Both the position numbers and the translations under genes were made by a program. A stretch of 64,000 bases of DNA, taken from assembly GCA_964543795.1 (NCBI GenBank), contig CAZIZN010000002.1, positions 62,001 to 126,000 of the forward strand. Direction: 5' to 3'. This DNA is from JACKIC01 sp964543795 (GTDB taxonomy: Bacteria > Planctomycetota > UBA1135 > UBA2386). Of the stretch, positions 1 through 9,052 are shown piece by piece (position 1 is the first letter of the stretch; the number at the start of each line of letters is the position of its first letter). The notes beneath the pieces are model-generated. The model was not told the origin of the DNA and ran no database searches. It saw nothing but the letters and a program-made list of their open reading frames with translations.

Positions 1-218
1 CGGCGCAGCGGGCTCTCGCACACGAACTGGAGCGTGCGCACGACGCCGCGACCGCGGGCGGTGCCGCCGACTTCGGCGAGGTCCTGGCCGCCGAGCGGGA
101 GCTCGCGCGGTGCGTCGCCTCGTTCGAGGCGCTCGACAACCTCGACGACTACCTCGTCGTGCCCGCGGCGCGTCCGGTGCTGCAGGCGCCGGTGGCGGTG
201 GGGAATCCGGTGAGCTGA
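1..218 (+). CDS. C-terminal fragment of an unknown protein
   Basis: An open frame enters from the left edge (reading from base 3) and ends at TGA 216-218, giving about 71 residues. The visible part is Ala/Glu/Arg-rich and helical (AHELERAHDAA, LAAERELARC), then a short tail ending in GNPVS. No conserved motif can be recognised in so short a piece. The stop lies directly against the GTG start of the histidine kinase, so the two genes are probably cotranscribed and this could be a signalling partner, but that is inference from position only. The 5' part lies outside the window. Confidence 0.6.
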   Translation, partial: AQRALAHELERAHDAATAGGAADFGEVLAAERELARCVASFEALDNLDDYLVVPAARPVLQAPVAVGNPVS

Positions 219-2045
219 GTGGGGACCTCCGTACGACATCCGGACGGACCGGGCGTGCTGGCGACCCGCATCGGGCGCCGGTTCGTGCTGTTGTTCCTCG
301 TCTGCGCGCTGTTGCCGCTGGTGGCCTTCGCCGGCATCGCGTTCGTGCACGTCACCGCCCGGTTGGAACTGGAGACGGATCGTTCGTTGCACAACGGCGC
401 GAAGACCGCGGGCATGGGCATCGCCGCGCGGCTGAGCCAGGTGGCGGGCGACCTGCAGGTCGTGCGGTCCGCCCTCGCGGACCGCGGCACCGGCCCCGAC
501 GTGATCCAGTCCGCCGGGCTCGGCGACTTCGTCGCCACCCGCTGCCGCGCGCTCTGGCTCGAGGACGGCGACCGCGTGCTGCCGCTGGCCGGGACGCTCG
601 GCCGGCGCACGCCGCTGCTGACGGACGCCCAGCGGCGCCATCTCGCTGCCGGCAAGCCGCTCGTCACGGCGATCGAGGGCTCTTCGGAGCTGGCGATGGT
701 GGTGGCCCTGCGCGACGGCGCGGACGAAGGCCCCCGGCTCGTCGCCACGCTGCACGCCGGCTGGCTCTGGGACGTCGAGGAACTGCGCATCCCCGGCGCC
801 GAGGTCGCCGTGTTCGACGGGGAGCGCCCGTTGTTCCACACGTTCGCGGCCATGCCGGCCACCGAGCCGTTGACCGCTGCCGTGCAGCGACAGGCCGCTT
901 CGGGGGCGTTCCGGTGGGCGCCTGGCGACGTGCCGCACCTCGCGCGGTTCTGGCGCGTGTTCCTGCAGCCCCAGTACGGCTTCGACGTGCTGGTGGTGCA
1001 GTCGCGCGCCGAGGCGGATGCGTTCGCCGGCACCTTCGGGTTCCAGCGCTGGTTCCTGCTGACCGCGGTCGTCACGTTGCTCGCCGTGCTGCTGACGGCG
1101 CTCTGGCAGATGCGGCGGCTGCTCGAGCCGATCGTGCGCCTGCGCGACGCCACGCGTCAGCTGGCGCAGGGAGACTTCGGCCGGCGGGTGTCGATCGCCA
1201 GCGGCGACGAGTTCGGCGACCTGGGCAGCGCGTTCGACCACATGACCGGCCAGCTCGCCGAGAACATCCGCCGCCGCGAGCAGACCGAGCGCGAACTCGT
1301 CGCGTCGCGCGACGCGGCCCTGGCCGCCGCACGCGCCAAGGCCGAGTTCGTGACCAACGTCTCGCACGAGTTCAGGACGCCGATGACCGAGCTGCTCGGC
1401 GCGACGGAGATCCTCGCCCAGGCGACCGGTCTCGACGAGGCCACGCGCACCGAGTTCGGCACCATCGCCTGGACCGGCGCCCGCAAGCTCGCCCGCCTCG
1501 TCAACGACGTGCTCGAACTCGGCACCGCCTCGACCTGGTGCCTCGAAACCGTCGACCTGGCGGCGACCCTGCGCATCGCGATCGCGGCGATGCTGCCCGA
1601 GGTGCGCCGGCGGCTGCGCTGCGAGATCCCGGACGATCTGCCGCCCGTGCTCGGAGTCGCACACCGCCTCACCGACACGTGGATCCGCATGATCGACAAC
1701 GCGGCGAAGTTCAGCGCCGCGGACCAGCCGATCGAGATCGTCGTGCGCGAAGACGGCGAACGCATCCACATCGAGGTGAGCGACCACGGCGTCGGCATCT
1801 CGCGCCTCGATCTCGAACGCATCTTCGAACCGTTCCAGCAGGTCGGTCGCGACCAGATGACCGACAAGGCGCGCGGCACGGGGCTCGGCCTCACGATCGC
1901 CAAGAACACGGTCGAACGGCACGGCGGCAGCATCGACGTCGACAGCGAGCTGGGCGCGGGCACGACCTTCCGGATCACGCTGCCGGCGCACCGCGTGGCT
2001 GCGCCCGCCGAGTCGCCGCCGTCACTGCACGGCGTCCTGCAGTAG
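219..2045 (+). CDS. membrane sensor histidine kinase with HAMP domain
   Basis: The 608-residue protein is a classical two-component sensor. A membrane helix lies at about residues 20-40, a periplasmic sensing region at 41-275, a second helix at about 280-300 and a HAMP linker next. The HisKA H-box SHEFRTP has the phosphoacceptor at His383. The ATPase domain has the N-box MIDNAAKFS (Asn494), DHGVGIS, FEPFQQV and GTGLGLTIAKN. All catalytic motifs are intact. The GTG at 219 abuts the upstream stop; an in-frame GTG at 255 is an alternative start. No receiver domain or response regulator is visible here, unless the truncated upstream gene is one. The 3' end overlaps the convergent decarboxylase by 24 bp. 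The ligand is unknown. Confidence 0.93.
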   Translation: MGTSVRHPDGPGVLATRIGRRFVLLFLVCALLPLVAFAGIAFVHVTARLELETDRSLHNGAKTAGMGIAARLSQVAGDLQVVRSALADRGTGPDVIQSAGLGDFVATRCRALWLEDGDRVLPLAGTLGRRTPLLTDAQRRHLAAGKPLVTAIEGSSELAMVVALRDGADEGPRLVATLHAGWLWDVEELRIPGAEVAVFDGERPLFHTFAAMPATEPLTAAVQRQAASGAFRWAPGDVPHLARFWRVFLQPQYGFDVLVVQSRAEADAFAGTFGFQRWFLLTAVVTLLAVLLTALWQMRRLLEPIVRLRDATRQLAQGDFGRRVSIASGDEFGDLGSAFDHMTGQLAENIRRREQTERELVASRDAALAAARAKAEFVTNVSHEFRTPMTELLGATEILAQATGLDEATRTEFGTIAWTGARKLARLVNDVLELGTASTWCLETVDLAATLRIAIAAMLPEVRRRLRCEIPDDLPPVLGVAHRLTDTWIRMIDNAAKFSAADQPIEIVVREDGERIHIEVSDHGVGISRLDLERIFEPFQQVGRDQMTDKARGTGLGLTIAKNTVERHGGSIDVDSELGAGTTFRITLPAHRVAAPAESPPSLHGVLQ

Positions 2046-3464
2046 CCGCCACAGCCCGGCGACGTCGGCACGTTCGGTCGCCAGGGAGCCGATCGAGATC
2101 CGCACCAGCCAGCGGCCGTCGACCTGCGCGGGCGTGAGCCAGGCCGCGCCGGTGGCGTGCACGCGCGCGAGCCAGGCGAGCGTGTGGCGGTCGAGCGCTT
2201 CGCCGACGAGGCCCGGCGGTTCGTGGCGCACGCAAACGGTCTGCAGCGGCACCGGCGCGCACAGGCGCCACGGCGGCGTCGTCTCGACCTGCCGTGCCAG
2301 CCACTGCGCGTTGTCGAGGTCGCGCCGCAGGCGGGCGCGCAGCCGTTCGGCGCCGTGCGTGCGCAGCAGGCTCCAGAGCTTCAGCGCACGGAAGCGACGG
2401 CCCAGCGCGATGCCCCAGTCGCGGTAGTTGACCACCTCGTCGTCGAACGCGGTGCGCAGATAGCTCGGATCGGTGCTCATGACGCGCACGAGATGCTGCA
2501 CGTCGCGCACGTAGTAGGCCGAGCAGTCGAACGACGCGCCGAGCCACTTGTGCGGGTTCAGCACCAGCGAGTCTGCGGCCTCGATGCCGTGCCAGAGGTG
2601 TCGCTGCTCGGGCAGGAGCATCGCCGAGCCCGCCATCGCCGCATCGACGTGCAGCCAGAGGCCGTGCTCCCGGGCGATCGCCGCGCAGTCGGCGATCGGA
2701 TCCATCGCCGTCGTCGCGGTCGTGCCGGTCGTCGCGACGATCGCGCAGGGTCGCAGACCGCGGGCGCGGTCCGCGACCACGGTGGTGCGCAGCGCCGCCG
2801 GGTCGAGCGAACGGTCGGGGCGCAGGGTGATCTTGCGCAGGTGGTCGCGGCCGAAACCGGCGAGCAGGGCCGCCTTGTCGATCGAGCTGTGGGCGTCGGC
2901 GCTGGTGTAGACGACGAGCGGCGCGCCGCCGTCCTGCAGGCCGGGGCCGGCAGCCGCGTAGCCGGTCGTGCGTTCGCGCGCGGAGAGCAGCGCGACGAGG
3001 GAACTCGTCGAGGCGGTGTCCTGCAGCACGCCGGACCAGGCGGCGGACAGCCCCGTGAGCTGGCGCAGCCAGTCGGTCGTGCGCTGCTCGAGTTCGGTCA
3101 GGGCCGGAGCGGACTGCCACGCGAGGCCCAACACGCCGAGCCCCGTGCTCAGGAAATCGCCGAGCACCGCCGCGAGATCGCCGTTCGACGGGAAGTAGCC
3201 GAAGAAGCGCGGGTGTTGCCAGTGCGAGCACGCCGGCAGCACGAGCGCGTCGAGGTCGCGCAGCACGGCGTCGAAGCCTTCGGGCTCTTCGGGGGCGCTC
3301 GCCGGCAACTTGCGCAGGAGGTCGCCCGGCCGCGCGTCGGTCTGCACGGGACGATCGGCGACTCCGGCGCGGTAGTCGGCGATCCAGTCGACGACGCGAT
3401 GGCCGAAGGCGCGGAAATCTTCGGGAGTCATCGACGGCGCGGGGGACGGTTCGGGTTCGTGCAT
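2022..3464 (-). CDS. group II pyridoxal-phosphate amino-acid decarboxylase
   Basis: This 480-residue cytosolic enzyme belongs to the aromatic-L-amino-acid/glutamate decarboxylase family. The PLP-binding lysine is in NPHKWLGASFD (Lys306), at the family's usual place, and the cofactor-contacting Asp is in HVDAAMAGSA. DTASTSSLVALLSARERT is the family's substrate-pocket segment. Total length matches DOPA and tryptophan decarboxylases. The start at 3464 (MHEPEP) was chosen because the frame upstream codes only for an Arg-rich run without family similarity. It probably makes an aryl-amine from Tyr, Trp or DOPA, but the substrate cannot be read from sequence. It is convergent with the histidine kinase and appears monocistronic. 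Confidence 0.92.
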   Translation of the reverse strand: MHEPEPSPAPSMTPEDFRAFGHRVVDWIADYRAGVADRPVQTDARPGDLLRKLPASAPEEPEGFDAVLRDLDALVLPACSHWQHPRFFGYFPSNGDLAAVLGDFLSTGLGVLGLAWQSAPALTELEQRTTDWLRQLTGLSAAWSGVLQDTASTSSLVALLSARERTTGYAAAGPGLQDGGAPLVVYTSADAHSSIDKAALLAGFGRDHLRKITLRPDRSLDPAALRTTVVADRARGLRPCAIVATTGTTATTAMDPIADCAAIAREHGLWLHVDAAMAGSAMLLPEQRHLWHGIEAADSLVLNPHKWLGASFDCSAYYVRDVQHLVRVMSTDPSYLRTAFDDEVVNYRDWGIALGRRFRALKLWSLLRTHGAERLRARLRRDLDNAQWLARQVETTPPWRLCAPVPLQTVCVRHEPPGLVGEALDRHTLAWLARVHATGAAWLTPAQVDGRWLVRISIGSLATERADVAGLWRLLQDAVQ

Positions 3465-3670
3465 CGGCGGCGTCCTCGTCGCGGCGATGCGATCGGCGCT
3501 TCTGCGCACATCGCTGCGGTACGCGATCATGCCACGGCGCTGCGTGAGCGCGCGACGGATCGTCGCGCGGCGGCGGCGGCGATGGGAAGCCGCGTGACCG
3601 GGCACGCGAGGCCGCTATGCTGCGGCGCGGAGTCGTTGTCCGACGAACGTCGCCGCCCCTGCTGTTGCCG

Positions 3671-4570
3671 ATGACCCACCACGAGGGAACCCCGGAGTCC
3701 TTGCCGCCGACGCCCGCCGAGGTCGCGGCGGCGATCGTCTTCCTCGCCGACGACCGCGGGCCCGTGCAGGCCGCCGCACGCGAGCGGCTGCTGCGTTGGG
3801 GGGCGGCGGCGCGAGGCCCGCTGCGCGAGGCGGCGGAGGTCGACCACGTGCGGACGCGGGCCCAGGCGCGCGCGCTGCTGCGCACGATGGAGGTGCGCGA
3901 TCTGCTGCAGCGCTTCGCGGGGTTGCGGCTCGGTGAGGGCGGCCGGAGCCCGGCGATGGCGTTGCTCAGCGGTGCCGTGGACCTGGCGCAGATCGTGCGC
4001 ACGTTCGGCCCCGAGGCCCCGGAGCTGGCGCGCCGACTGCGGGCCGAGGCGCGCACCCTGCGCCGTCGGTTCGAGGGCCGCAGCGTCGCGGTCTGCGCGC
4101 GCCTCCTGGCCGAGCGGCTGCACGGCGAACTCGGCCTGCGCGGCGAGCCCGGCAGCCTGGCGGGCGACGGCGGGCCGCCCGATCTCGACCACGTGCTCGT
4201 CGACCGCGTGCTCGCGCGCGGTGCCGGCATCCCCGTTTCGCTGTCGCTCGTCTATCTGCTCGTCGCGCGGTGGGCCGGTCTGTCGGCGGCCGGCGTGGCG
4301 ATGCCCGACCACGTGCTGGTGCGGCTGCACGGCGCTCGCCCCGTGCTGATCGACCCGTTCCACGGCGGTCGCACGGTGACCAAGGCGGACTGCGCGCGCC
4401 ATCTGCGCAACCTCGGTTACGCGGCGGTGCGGCACCATCTGCGCGACCTCAGCGACCGCGAGTTCCTGATCCGGTATCTGCGCAGCCTGCAGCTGGCGGC
4501 GCATCGGCGCGCCGTGCCGGAAGCGCGGCAGGGCCTGGGCCGCGCACTGGCTCTGCTCGAGGCCGAGTGA
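3671..4570 (+). CDS. SirB1 / transglutaminase-like domain protein
   Basis: The 299-residue protein matches the SirB1/Transglut_core2 family. The helical N-terminal half (residues 1-140) is followed by the family signature around ARGAGIPVSLSLVYLLVAR and GVAMPDHVLVR, then LIDPFHGG. Such proteins have a transglutaminase-like fold, often without demonstrated peptidase activity, and their role is poorly known. The ATG at 3671 is preferred over an upstream in-frame ATG at 3617 because the intervening residues are Arg-rich and unlike the family. The stop overlaps the GTG of the next gene (GTGA), which implies translational coupling with the ceramidase-like lipoprotein. Confidence 0.83.
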   Translation: MTHHEGTPESLPPTPAEVAAAIVFLADDRGPVQAAARERLLRWGAAARGPLREAAEVDHVRTRAQARALLRTMEVRDLLQRFAGLRLGEGGRSPAMALLSGAVDLAQIVRTFGPEAPELARRLRAEARTLRRRFEGRSVAVCARLLAERLHGELGLRGEPGSLAGDGGPPDLDHVLVDRVLARGAGIPVSLSLVYLLVARWAGLSAAGVAMPDHVLVRLHGARPVLIDPFHGGRTVTKADCARHLRNLGYAAVRHHLRDLSDREFLIRYLRSLQLAAHRRAVPEARQGLGRALALLEAE

Positions 4571-5862
4571 GGCCGGGACGGCGGCTCGGCAGGGCGCTGG
4601 CGGCCGCGGCGATCGGCGCCCTGGGTTCGTGCGCCGGCATCTTCCAGCGCGACATGCCGGCGGCGCCGGCGCGCTACGAGATGCGCGTGCCGGTCGCTGG
4701 CGATCTGCGGATCGGCAGCGCCGAACGCGACGTGACGCCCGCGGTGGGCGGCTACCTCGCTGGCTTCGACGTCGCGCGCACCAGCACGCGCGTCGGCGCG
4801 GCGCTCGCGGTCCGCGCGCTCGTCGTCGCGACGCCGGCGCGGCGCTTCGCGGTCGTGGGGATCGACAACCTCGGCGTGATGCGGGAGGACGCCGACTGGA
4901 TCAAGTCCGGCATCGCCGGCTTCGCCAACGGCGACGTGTTCCTGTGCGCGAGCCACACGCACGCCGGGCCGGATCTGATCGGCATCTGGGGCTTCTACGG
5001 GTTGTCGACGGGGCGGGACCGCGACTACCTGGCCGCGCTGCGGGGCGCCGTCGCCGAGGCCGTGGCCGAGGCCGCGGCGGCCGCCGTGCCGGCTCGCCTC
5101 GCGCTCGGCGAGGCGCTGCTGCCCCCGGCCGGGATCGTCAAGAACAGCAACCGCGCGGGCATCTTCGACCGTCGCCTCGTCGTGTTGCATGCGCACGCGA
5201 TCGCCGACGACCGGCCGGTCGGCACGCTGTTGCACCTCGCCTGCCACCCCGAGGTCCTGCCGCGTCGCAACACCGCGATCAGCGCCGACTTCGTCGGCGG
5301 ACTGTGCGACGAGTGGCGCCGGCGCGGCCGCGGCCAGGCGGTGTTCGTCAACGGCGCCCTCGGCGCGATGGTCTCGCCCGACTGGCCGCAGCGCGACGAC
5401 GCCGGCGCACTCGCGTGCGGGGCGGCTCTGGCGGATCTGGCCGAGCAGGCGCTCGCGGACGCGGCGCCGCTGCCGGTCGACACGATCGAGGTCCGGCGCC
5501 GCGACGTGTATCTGCCGATGACTTCGACCTGGTTCCGGCTCGGCCGCGTGCTGACGGTGTTGCCGCGGCAGCTCTACGGGGGCCACGCGCGTTCGACGGT
5601 CGGCATGCTGCGGCTCGGGGCGTTCACGGCGATCGCCGTCCCGGGCGAGATGGAGCCCCTGCTCGCAGCGCAGTTGCGCAGAGAACTGCGGCTGCCGGAC
5701 GCAGTGTTGTTCGGACTGTGCGACGACGAGGTCGGCTACCTGCTGCGCGGCGCCGATGCGCGCGATCCGGGATTCGCCTACGAGACGTCGATGAGCCCGT
5801 GCGTCGACGCCGGTGAGCGGGTGCGCGCGGCGATCACGGGCGTGCCGGTGCCGCCGCGGTAG
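4567..5862 (+). CDS. neutral/alkaline ceramidase-like lipoprotein
   Basis: This 431-residue protein has an Arg-rich n-region, a short hydrophobic stretch (ALAAAAIGAL) and a lipobox LGSC-A, so it should be a lipid-anchored envelope protein. The body resembles the N-terminal catalytic domain of neutral/alkaline ceramidases: IGSAERDVTP at the start, the metal-ligand segment ASHTHAGPD, LACHPEVL and TAISADFVGGL. It lacks the C-terminal immunoglobulin-like domain of full-length ceramidases. Planctomycetes often carry such proteins with unknown substrates. The GTG start overlaps the stop of the SirB1-like gene by 4 bp and is required for the signal peptide. True ceramide hydrolysis is not established. 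Confidence 0.85.
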   Translation: MRPGRRLGRALAAAAIGALGSCAGIFQRDMPAAPARYEMRVPVAGDLRIGSAERDVTPAVGGYLAGFDVARTSTRVGAALAVRALVVATPARRFAVVGIDNLGVMREDADWIKSGIAGFANGDVFLCASHTHAGPDLIGIWGFYGLSTGRDRDYLAALRGAVAEAVAEAAAAAVPARLALGEALLPPAGIVKNSNRAGIFDRRLVVLHAHAIADDRPVGTLLHLACHPEVLPRRNTAISADFVGGLCDEWRRRGRGQAVFVNGALGAMVSPDWPQRDDAGALACGAALADLAEQALADAAPLPVDTIEVRRRDVYLPMTSTWFRLGRVLTVLPRQLYGGHARSTVGMLRLGAFTAIAVPGEMEPLLAAQLRRELRLPDAVLFGLCDDEVGYLLRGADARDPGFAYETSMSPCVDAGERVRAAITGVPVPPR

Positions 5863-5865
5863 CGA

Positions 5866-6507
5866 TCAGCCGCGGTAGGGGTAGGGCAGCCAGCCGTTGA
5901 CGGTCGAGAAAACCGGCCAGAACAGGTGCGGCAGGACCTGGATCAGCAGCACGAAGACGACGATGCCGGCGTAGGGGATCCGTTCCAGCAGGTCGTAGAG
6001 GCCGCCCGCCTTCGGCACGAGGCCGCGTACCACGCCGGCGCCGTCGAGCGGCGGCAGCGGGATCAGGTTGAAGACCGCGAGCAGCAGGTTCAGCAGCAGG
6101 AACGTGCCGGCGATCTTGTAGACGGCCTGCTCGGCGTCGCCCTCGGGACGGCCGACGAACCACAGCACGGCGAAGGCGATCGCGGCGAGCAGCACGTTCG
6201 ACACCGGGCCGGCGGCCGACATCAGCGCGGCCCTGCGTGGATGGTGGTAGGCCCACACCGCGTTGTACGGCGTCGACGCGTAGCCGAAGCACATCGTCGC
6301 GCCGGACATCCACAGGCTGAGCAGCGGCAGTACGACCATGCCGAACGGTTCCCGCTGCATGTGCGGCAGCGGATTCAGGGTCACCTGTCCGGCGTTGTAG
6401 GCGGTGCGGTCGCCGCCGAGCAGCGCCAGCAGCGCGTGCGCCGCTTCGTGCACCGTCGTGCTGATGACGAAGGTCAGGAACCAGAGGATCGCCGGCTCCC
6501 AGTTCAT
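5866..6507 (-). CDS. site-2 protease family (M50) membrane metallopeptidase
   Basis: The 213-residue integral membrane protein starts MNWEPAILW and has the zinc motif HEAAH at residues 20-24 inside the first helix. The second motif NLIPLPPLDGA, in a later membrane helix, supplies the Asp ligand. About five hydrophobic segments are visible. The length and the lack of a PDZ domain fit the minimal rhomboid-like M50B proteins widely distributed in bacteria (YwhC-like). Its ATG overlaps the TGA of xseB (ATGA), so it is the last gene of the lipB-xseA-xseB operon. The substrate is unknown, and a functional link with ExoVII is not implied. Confidence 0.88.
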   Translation of the reverse strand: MNWEPAILWFLTFVISTTVHEAAHALLALLGGDRTAYNAGQVTLNPLPHMQREPFGMVVLPLLSLWMSGATMCFGYASTPYNAVWAYHHPRRAALMSAAGPVSNVLLAAIAFAVLWFVGRPEGDAEQAVYKIAGTFLLLNLLLAVFNLIPLPPLDGAGVVRGLVPKAGGLYDLLERIPYAGIVVFVLLIQVLPHLFWPVFSTVNGWLPYPYRG

Positions 6508-6782
6508 TCCCGCTCCTCGTGCGCCGCGTCCTCGGCGTCCTCGGCGTCCTCGCCGTCGGCCATCGTCGCGGCGATCTGCTCGACGACCTTCTTCACCTTG
6601 GTCTCCGTGGCGGCGAGCTTCTCCCGGCAGATGCCCAGCAACGTCGCGGCGCGCTCGACGCGGTCGTAGAGCACGTCGAGGTCGATCTCGCCCGACTCGA
6701 TGTCCTGCAGGATCCGTTCGAGTTCGGCGCTGGCTGCCGCGTAGGTCGGCTCGTCGCCCTTCTTCTTCTTCTTGTCGCTCAT
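6504..6782 (-). CDS. xseB: exodeoxyribonuclease VII small subunit
   Basis: This 92-residue protein starts with a Lys tract (MSDKKKKKGDEP) and then shows the XseB helical hairpin: AELERILQDIESGEIDLDVL and YDRVERAATLLGICREKL. The C-terminus is acidic with a GEDAEDAEDAA repeat. XseB subunits decorate the XseA helices of ExoVII, which degrades single-stranded DNA. The gene overlaps xseA upstream (ATGA at 6779-6782) and the M50 peptidase downstream, which is a coupling arrangement expected to set subunit stoichiometry. Confidence 0.93.
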   Translation of the reverse strand: MSDKKKKKGDEPTYAAASAELERILQDIESGEIDLDVLYDRVERAATLLGICREKLAATETKVKKVVEQIAATMADGEDAEDAEDAAHEERE

Positions 6783-8413
6783 GAGGATTCGGTCGCCAAG
6801 GCGTCGACGTGCGCCGCAGCGCGGCCGTCGCGGAACTGGAGCGCGATCGCGCAGCCGGCGGTGAGCCGCGCCGCATCCGGAACGATGCGGCCTCCGGCGT
6901 CGCGCACGAGCACGTAACCGCGTCGGAGCACGCGCGCCGGATCGAGCAGACGGTGGCGCGTCGCGTGCTGTTCCAGCACGCTCGCGGCGCGGTCGAGGCG
7001 GCGCTGGCAGGCATGCGCGATCTGCACGCCGCGGGCGCGCAGTCCCGCACCCGCGCGCGTGAGCGCGAGGAGCGTCGCCGCCTGCAGACGGCGGGTGGCG
7101 GTCGCGAGCTGCGCGTTCTCTGCGCGGAGCCGCCGCTCGACGTCGGCCTGCAGCCGCCAGCCGGCCGCGCGCAGCGACTCGCGCTGCTCCCCCAGGTGCC
7201 GGGTCACGGCGCGTTCGAGACGACGCGCGGCGTCGTGCAGGTCGGCGCTCGCGCCCGCGCGCAGGCCGACGAGCAGTTCGGCGACGGCGGTCGGCGTCTT
7301 CTCCGAATGCGCGATGTGGTCCAGCACCGAACGGTCGCGCTGGTGGCCGATCCCGACGACGATCTTGAGCGGGTGGCGCGCCACGGCCATGGCGACGTCG
7401 CGATCGTCGAACCACGCCAGGTCGGTCCGCGAGCCGCCGCCTCGCACGATGCAGAGCACGTCGAAGTCCGGCGCGTGCTGCGCGAACCAGTCGAGACCGG
7501 CGAGCATCGTCGGCTTGAGTCCGGCGCCCTGCACGCGCACCGGGAACAGGGTCACGTCGAAGCCGTGGCCGCTCTCCTCGAGGTGGCGCAGGAAATCGTT
7601 CCAACCGTCGGAGTCGGGGCTCGACAGCACGCCGATCCGCAGCATCGGCACGGCGAAGCCGAGCCCGCGGTTGCGGTCGGCGAGGCCCTTCAGCGTCAGT
7701 TCGGCCAGGATCTGCTCGCGCGTCAGCGCGAGCTTGCCGAGCGTGAAGGCCGGATCGATGTCCTGCACGACGACCTGGTAGCGCCCGCTCTGCGGGTAGA
7801 GGTCGATCTTCACGAGGGCGCGGATCTCGAGGCCGTCGCGCAGCGTCAGCGGCTGCTCGCCCTGCGCGAGTCGGGGCAGGAGCCGCTCGGCCGTGCCGCC
7901 GAAGAGGGCCACTTCGACCGCGGCGTGGGCGCGCGGCTGGCCTTCGGCCTTGTCGATCAGTTGGAAGAAGCGGTGGGCGCGGCCGGCGCTCTTGTCGAAG
8001 TCGACGATCTCGCCGATCACCCAGAGGGCGTCCGGGAAGCGTTCGCGCAGGCCGTCGCGGACCGCCTGGTTGAGCTGCAGGATCGTCATCGCCGCGGCGG
8101 CTGCCGCGGGTGCGGGGCCGCCGGCGAGGGGGAGTTCCGGCTGGCGGGGTTTCGGGTCGTGGTCCGTGGTCCCGGCGGGCGTGCCCAACGTGCCGGCCAG
8201 GATCGACATCACCTCGGGCGCGAACTCGAACAGGTGCCGCGAGAAGGTCGCGTAGACGAGTTCGGTCTTGTCGGTCGGCACGCTCCAGACCTTGTGCCGA
8301 GGGTCCCAACGGCGGCCCGGCAGATCCTTGACCAGCGCGACCAGGTCCTCCCGGTAGGGGAACCGGATCAAGAGGCGCGTGCCGCCCGGGTCGAGCTCGA
8401 CGGAGCCGGTCAT
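6779..8413 (-). CDS. xseA: exodeoxyribonuclease VII large subunit with N-terminal HARP-like domain
   Basis: The 544-residue protein contains a complete XseA. The OB-fold starts near Met109 (MTILQLNQAVRDGL, WVIGEI). The catalytic domain has IGVLSSPDSDGWNDFL, the nucleotide-fold segment IVRGGGSRTDLAWFDDRDVA and VGIGHQRDRSVLDHIAH. A long coiled-coil segment follows. It also has about 108 extra N-terminal residues. Within these, LVKDLPGRRWDPRHKVWSVP resembles the HARP motif of SMARCAL1-type annealing helicases, which binds DNA. The frame is continuous and codon use is uniform, so this looks like a real fusion. Met109 (8089) could be an internal start. A 10-bp gap separates it from lipB. Confidence 0.9.
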   Translation of the reverse strand: MTGSVELDPGGTRLLIRFPYREDLVALVKDLPGRRWDPRHKVWSVPTDKTELVYATFSRHLFEFAPEVMSILAGTLGTPAGTTDHDPKPRQPELPLAGGPAPAAAAAAMTILQLNQAVRDGLRERFPDALWVIGEIVDFDKSAGRAHRFFQLIDKAEGQPRAHAAVEVALFGGTAERLLPRLAQGEQPLTLRDGLEIRALVKIDLYPQSGRYQVVVQDIDPAFTLGKLALTREQILAELTLKGLADRNRGLGFAVPMLRIGVLSSPDSDGWNDFLRHLEESGHGFDVTLFPVRVQGAGLKPTMLAGLDWFAQHAPDFDVLCIVRGGGSRTDLAWFDDRDVAMAVARHPLKIVVGIGHQRDRSVLDHIAHSEKTPTAVAELLVGLRAGASADLHDAARRLERAVTRHLGEQRESLRAAGWRLQADVERRLRAENAQLATATRRLQAATLLALTRAGAGLRARGVQIAHACQRRLDRAASVLEQHATRHRLLDPARVLRRGYVLVRDAGGRIVPDAARLTAGCAIALQFRDGRAAAHVDALATESS

Positions 8414-8423
8414 CGGCGGGCGT

Positions 8424-9032
8424 TCATAGCGGATCCCTGCCGGCCGAGAGCACGGAAACCGCAGCGCGCGCGGCCGCGCGGGCCTCGCCGAGGGTGATCG
8501 TGCGTCCGGCAGCGCGGCTGAGGTCCGTCATGATCGAGGCGGGAAGCCCACACGGCTGCACGGCGTGCCAAGGCGCCAGGTCCATGGCCACGTTGATGCC
8601 GATGCCGTGCAGGTTGATCCAGTGCTTCACGGCCACCCCGATCGACGCGAACTTGCGGCCGTTCGCGAACACCCCGGTGCCGTCCACCGACGGTTCGGCG
8701 ACGACGCCGAACGTCGCCGCCACGGCGATGCCGAACGATTCGAGCCGGCGCAGCCAGTCGCGCACGTCGCGCCGCGGCAGGCGCACGATCGGGTAGACGA
8801 CGAGTTGGCCGGGGCCGTGGTAGGTGATCCTGCCGCCGCGCTCGATCGGCACGATGCCCTCCCGGAGTTCGTCCGGCGGGGTCGCGCGGCCCGCGGTGTA
8901 GACCGGCTCGTGCTCGACCGCGAGCACGGCGCCGGGGTGCGTGCCGCGGTGCACGGCGGCGTGCAGTTCGCGCATCCGCTCGAGCAACGGCGCGTAGGGC
9001 GCCGGACCGAGTTCTTCCCAAGTCCAAGGCAT
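8424..9032 (-). CDS. lipB: octanoyl-[acyl-carrier-protein]:protein N-octanoyltransferase
   Basis: LipB transfers octanoate from ACP to lipoyl domains, the first step of lipoate synthesis. The 202-residue protein has RGGRITYHGPGQLVVYP, the catalytic Lys127 in NGRKFASIG, GIGINV and the catalytic Cys161 in VQPCGLP, all at standard positions. The ATG at 9032 fits the family start. It is the first gene of the operon with xseA, xseB and the M50 peptidase. The divergent gene starts only 20 bp away, so its promoter must overlap coding sequence or lie inside the neighbour. No lipA is seen in the window. Confidence 0.95.
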   Translation of the reverse strand: MPWTWEELGPAPYAPLLERMRELHAAVHRGTHPGAVLAVEHEPVYTAGRATPPDELREGIVPIERGGRITYHGPGQLVVYPIVRLPRRDVRDWLRRLESFGIAVAATFGVVAEPSVDGTGVFANGRKFASIGVAVKHWINLHGIGINVAMDLAPWHAVQPCGLPASIMTDLSRAAGRTITLGEARAAARAAVSVLSAGRDPL

Positions 9033-9052
9033 GCGGCCTACACTCTCCGCCC

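Noticed and set aside
1975..4230. Minus-strand open frame over the decarboxylase and SirB1-like gene
   Set aside because: Out of frame with the decarboxylase, whose PLP motif lies in another frame; Arg/Pro-rich.
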